Below are positions 49,161 through 53,847 of a DNA stretch of 64,000 nucleotides, piece by piece; positions within the stretch are counted from its first letter, which is position 1, and the number at the start of each line of letters is the position of its first letter. Under the pieces are notes generated by a model. It was not told the DNA's origin and did no database searches. It worked only from the letters and a program-made list of their open reading frames with translations. The DNA is taken from NCBI GenBank assembly GCA_033782935.1, contig JAWQEG010000495.1, positions 211,001 through 275,000 of the forward strand, read 5' to 3'. Both the position numbers and the translations under genes were made by a program. This DNA comes from Petrolisthes cinctipes (taxonomy: Eukaryota > Arthropoda > Malacostraca > Decapoda > Porcellanidae).

Positions 49161-51279
49161 GGTTAATTACTCATCAAGTGTTACATAAGATCTTGGACGA
49201 ACATAAATGATTCCTTAAAAATGTAAGACCTTTAGTTTAAGGTATTATTAATCAAAGTGTTGTGCATTACTGCCGTGTTCATCCAAGGGTGAGCTGAAAG
49301 ACTTTTAGTGGGGGAGGGCCTTTGATCCCACAGCCAGAGCTCTGGGCCCAAACCACGATAGAAGAGATACAAGTGGGGCCGCACCTTCGATGATACCAAT
49401 TCTGTAAGGAACTACAGTAAGAGGAGGAGGGAAGACTACAGCAACTTATGGGAAATCGCATCTCCCCTGGGCTGACGGTCCAGACACCAGTCGTTAAATA
49501 CAAATAGCCTCAGGTTGTAGTCCTCCTCCCGTGAATGATAATCAAATCCATGTGGGCTGATCTCGTCAATTCCATTATGAATCAGAGGTGTGCATCTTCA
49601 CCCAGAAAACAGCCGCTCCCCTGAGCAACTTTACACATCATCTATAGGAAGTGACCAGATCCTACAAATATCCTTGTTCTAGCCATATGAGGATGATTGA
49701 AATTCACAGTGAAAAAAGACAACCTCACTGGAGTGAATAACCATTGAAGTTTGCTACTTTTATATACTCCCTGACATGTTACCTTTCTAGAGTCCGCTCC
49801 GCCGCTCTTCTCCCTGTACGGCGACGCAGGGATGCAGAGAGGCCTTTCAGCATCTCCATCACCCATTACGAGTCTGTCTGCCGAATATTCTTACCGTCAT
49901 CGAGGCCTTATGGTTCGGAGGAACAATATAGTCTCTGCTCGTTTGAGGCTTGGCTACCGACCACCGTGGCAGGTTGCTGGGATGCAGGGTGAGCCTCCCT
50001 TCACCGAGTGTCGCTTGTGTCGAGTGCCTCGTGCTAACACTATAGAACCACACTCGCCAACAACACAAAATACACTCACTGAGGGCACTGTGGGAAAGCC
50101 CGGTTCAAGCCATAGCCTCCTTAAGAGCTCGGGGCTGCTCGTTCAGACAGCTTGAGGAACTTCAACAACAACAACAACTACCGCCCCATTTTCCCAACCG
50201 TGTACAAGGTCGTGATGGTCGTGCAGCAATCCCAGAACGCAGCACAACTCCGTCACACAGTCGTGTCGCGTTTGTGTCACGATCGTGGCAAAGAAAATTC
50301 AGCTAACTTGTAAATTTCAAGACTCGTAGCCAAATCATCTGGAGCTCTTGTCGTGTTTTTCAGAACCTCACGGCCGTTAATAAGGCAATTGTGAAACTAT
50401 TGTAGCAGGGATTCTGTGCCAGGTGGGAGGCGTTGGAGCCGAATGCAGGACAACCTCGACACATCTTGCATTAGGACATTGAGTTGGCTGTGTGTGACAG
50501 GGCAATACCCCTTTATTTGATAATAAGTAAGAAAGTTTTAACGATATTTTTTAACACACAGTTAATTACAATACAGTATATGTGGTGTAGTGTGACGTTT
50601 CTTTAGTTACGTAAAGCTTAAGTATTCACCAATCATTTGATTTTTGCCATATTGTACAGCACAGTCAATGATTCCATATGATGCACTTGTATTATGTTTG
50701 CACCCAAAAGACAAAATGTACACTCGTGATACATAATTTCTGACAAGAGTGTGAGGAGCAGAAAGCTTCGAATCGCCTGGTATTGCTCATTTCCCCACCC
50801 AGTACACCTATAGAGGCTGAGTTCGAATGCAGGGTATGTGTGTGTGGTGCCTGCCATTCGTCTCTGGTCAGGTATTACGTATCACGAGTGTACACGATGC
50901 AATATTAAAGTGATGCAAAACTTCATTTAATTCCAGGGTTTGTCTCAGCAGTTCATCTCCGTACCATCATTTGAGGAGGTGGATCGTGAGATGACAAAAG
51001 GTCAGAGTGTCATAATCCTGGGCAAAAAATTCCTACAGTTATACGTTGCCCAGAACATCGATCTCCAAGGAGCACCAAAATATAGAATTATAGAGGTTAA
51101 TTGCATTGCTGTATGGAAAGCTGTACTGTACAGTTGTGGTCATATATAATCATCCATATAGGGGTAACTCACGTAAGAGTTTAACAGCTTTCCTCTGTTC
51201 CTTAGATGATAAACTTTCCAATAAACAGGTTAACTAACATCTTTTAATTTAATACAAGCAGCTACACACTACTTAAAAC

Positions 51280-51315
<36 letters not shown>

Positions 51316-51437
51316 ACGTTAACTACCATCTTTTAATTTAATACAAGCAGCTACACACTACTTAAAACAATAACACACACACACACGTTAACTACCATCT
51401 TTTAATTTACTACAAGCAGCTACACACTACTTAAAAC

Positions 51438-51479
<42 letters not shown>

Positions 51480-53816
51480 TAACTACCATCTTTTAATTTA
51501 CTACAAGCAGCTACACACTACTTAAAACAATAACATAATTTGTGAACGTGAAAACATTAGCCAGTAAATTGTTTGAGATACCCATATGTGAATGATTATT
51601 ATTGACCGCGACTGTAAGTGGTGCTGGTATTATCGGAGTGACATATGACATTAAACAATATTTCCTAAGTGATGCAGGCAAAGTGGTCGTGTTGCAGGAG
51701 TGCTTTATGCCGTACAGCGTAGCGTTGGGATTACAGAGTCACTCACCACTAAAACCCAACTTGGATTGGGCCGTCACATGGGTGTTAGAGAGTGGACTTG
51801 TCAATCATTGGTTTCTGGAAAGCATTCGTCAATACAAGATGGTAAGTTCATAAAAAAATACTCCGTGTGTATCTGTGTGTCAGGATTAGTTAATGAGTTT
51901 ATAGTCCTCTTCAAGGCCAAGAGATGTACAGCCACAATCAAATATCCACCGACACTTTCCTTCCATTGTAATAAATATCTTGGTAATAAAGAACAACACG
52001 TGTATGATTTTGCAGCACCTCATAATAATAATTGAGGGGGTTGAGTTGACGTAAGGTGTTGTTGTATGGTTATATTTTGAAATTATACCGATTTATTTGC
52101 ACGATGGAAGGAAAGTGTTGGTGGTTATTTGATTGTCTCTGTAAACTCGCAATCCAAAATTTGTATCCAGGTCTTGTTGAAGTTTCGAATCATTTGACAT
52201 ACTAGTGAACTAATTACACTCTTATCCTGTTTCATATTTGCTTGAGCTCGCTTAATATTCGATCAGGCTATTCGAAGCAAGCCTGGATACATATTTTGGA
52301 TTGCGAGTGTACACCCACCTACAAAAGCGCTGTCGCCTCACTAAACGGTTCTTGAAGTTTGGGGTTTAATGAATCGTGAATCGAAACACCATACACAACA
52401 ACATTTTCCGATTGTGAAGCTTGTGGGGTTCATGACTGTGGATGAGGCGACAGCGCTTTTGTAGGTGGGTGTACACTCGTGATACATAATTTCTGACCAG
52501 AGTGTGAGGAGCAGAAAGCTTCGAATCGCATAATATTGCTCATTTCCCCATCCAGTACACCTTGTCACGAGTCAGACATAATACTCGTGACGTAATTTGA
52601 ATTAGAGAGTTGGAAAATTCCATACTGGAGAATGTTCTAGAGTAGTGGAATATTCCATCCATGAGACAAAGGAGACAGGAGTGGGTTAAGATGTAGGTGC
52701 AGCCTAGTTAACCTGCTGGGTTAATCCGCAGGTACTGGATTAGTAGACCAGGTAATTAAAAAAGGTAAGCGTCAGGTCGGTTCAACTGAAATTGCACATC
52801 TTGTCTTATAGGTGTTCGTACGTTAATTACAGCTTGTATTAATCAATTATGCTACCAGGGTAACTTATGGTATTGCAAATGATCGTGAAGTGGAGGGAAA
52901 TTATCGGGAATTATTAGTACGCCATAGGTAAATTGCAATTGCATGTATAACTAAGGAATGAGAGGGTACAATGTAAATCGTAGCCAATTAGGAAAAACGA
53001 ACAAAGGTAGGGGAGGAGTCAGAAAAATTTTGAACTTCCAGCCTCCAGTTAATTCTGGAAATATAAGTCAGTTTGGGACAAGACACACTTGAAGAAGGAA
53101 CACACTCGTATCGTCAGCTTCCCTTGCCTAGATCAATCCTCCACGTGTGCAGTGGGAGTGATCAACGTAGACGCCGAATTCGTTGTATATTTCACGATTC
53201 ACAAGGCTTTACAGTTGTATACTGACTAGTTGCATTGACGCTGGTTCGGTAAGTGAATTAAGGTGAGGGGGAGCTGGATCTTTGAAGAAAATTACGAGTG
53301 TGTTGTGAGACTCTAAATTATTCCAAGTGTGAGACATTAGAAAATATTCCAAACTTACGTGTTAGCATTGATAGAATTATTACAGTGTTAACGTGAGCTA
53401 GACTAACGTAACCTAGACTATCGTCACGTATACGAAGCGACGTAGCGAGAGCAAGTAGCTAGTAGCGTAGCGTGAGCGTGTGTGTGTGTGTGTGAAAATT
53501 TAATTATTCATGTTGGCTACTGGAGTTGAATAAATATAGAAATTTGCAATTGGTTGTTTGAATGCACCAGTAGATTTGTTACCTATATAAATACATATAT
53601 AACGGGAAGAACCCTTAACATAAAAAAATTCTATGTGCGTGGTGATTGAGGCCTAAAACGGGGAGATAACCCTGAGTACTTTCTTCGCTGCAGCCAACCA
53701 ACGAAGATCATAAATTAACCGGGCAAGGTAAGTTGTAATTGTCATATTATAAATTACATTATCGATCATTCTCACATCACCGTCACACACCTATAGAGGC
53801 TGAGTTCGAATGCTGG

Positions 53817-53847
<31 letters not shown>

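Noticed and set aside
51602..51697. Extension of IR exon 10 upstream to include 'SGAGIIGVTYDIKQYFLSDA'
   Set aside because: No AG in the correct phase at its start. Part is MITE sequence. The acceptor at 51697 matches the phase and the family's conserved E-C-F-x-P-Y-S context.
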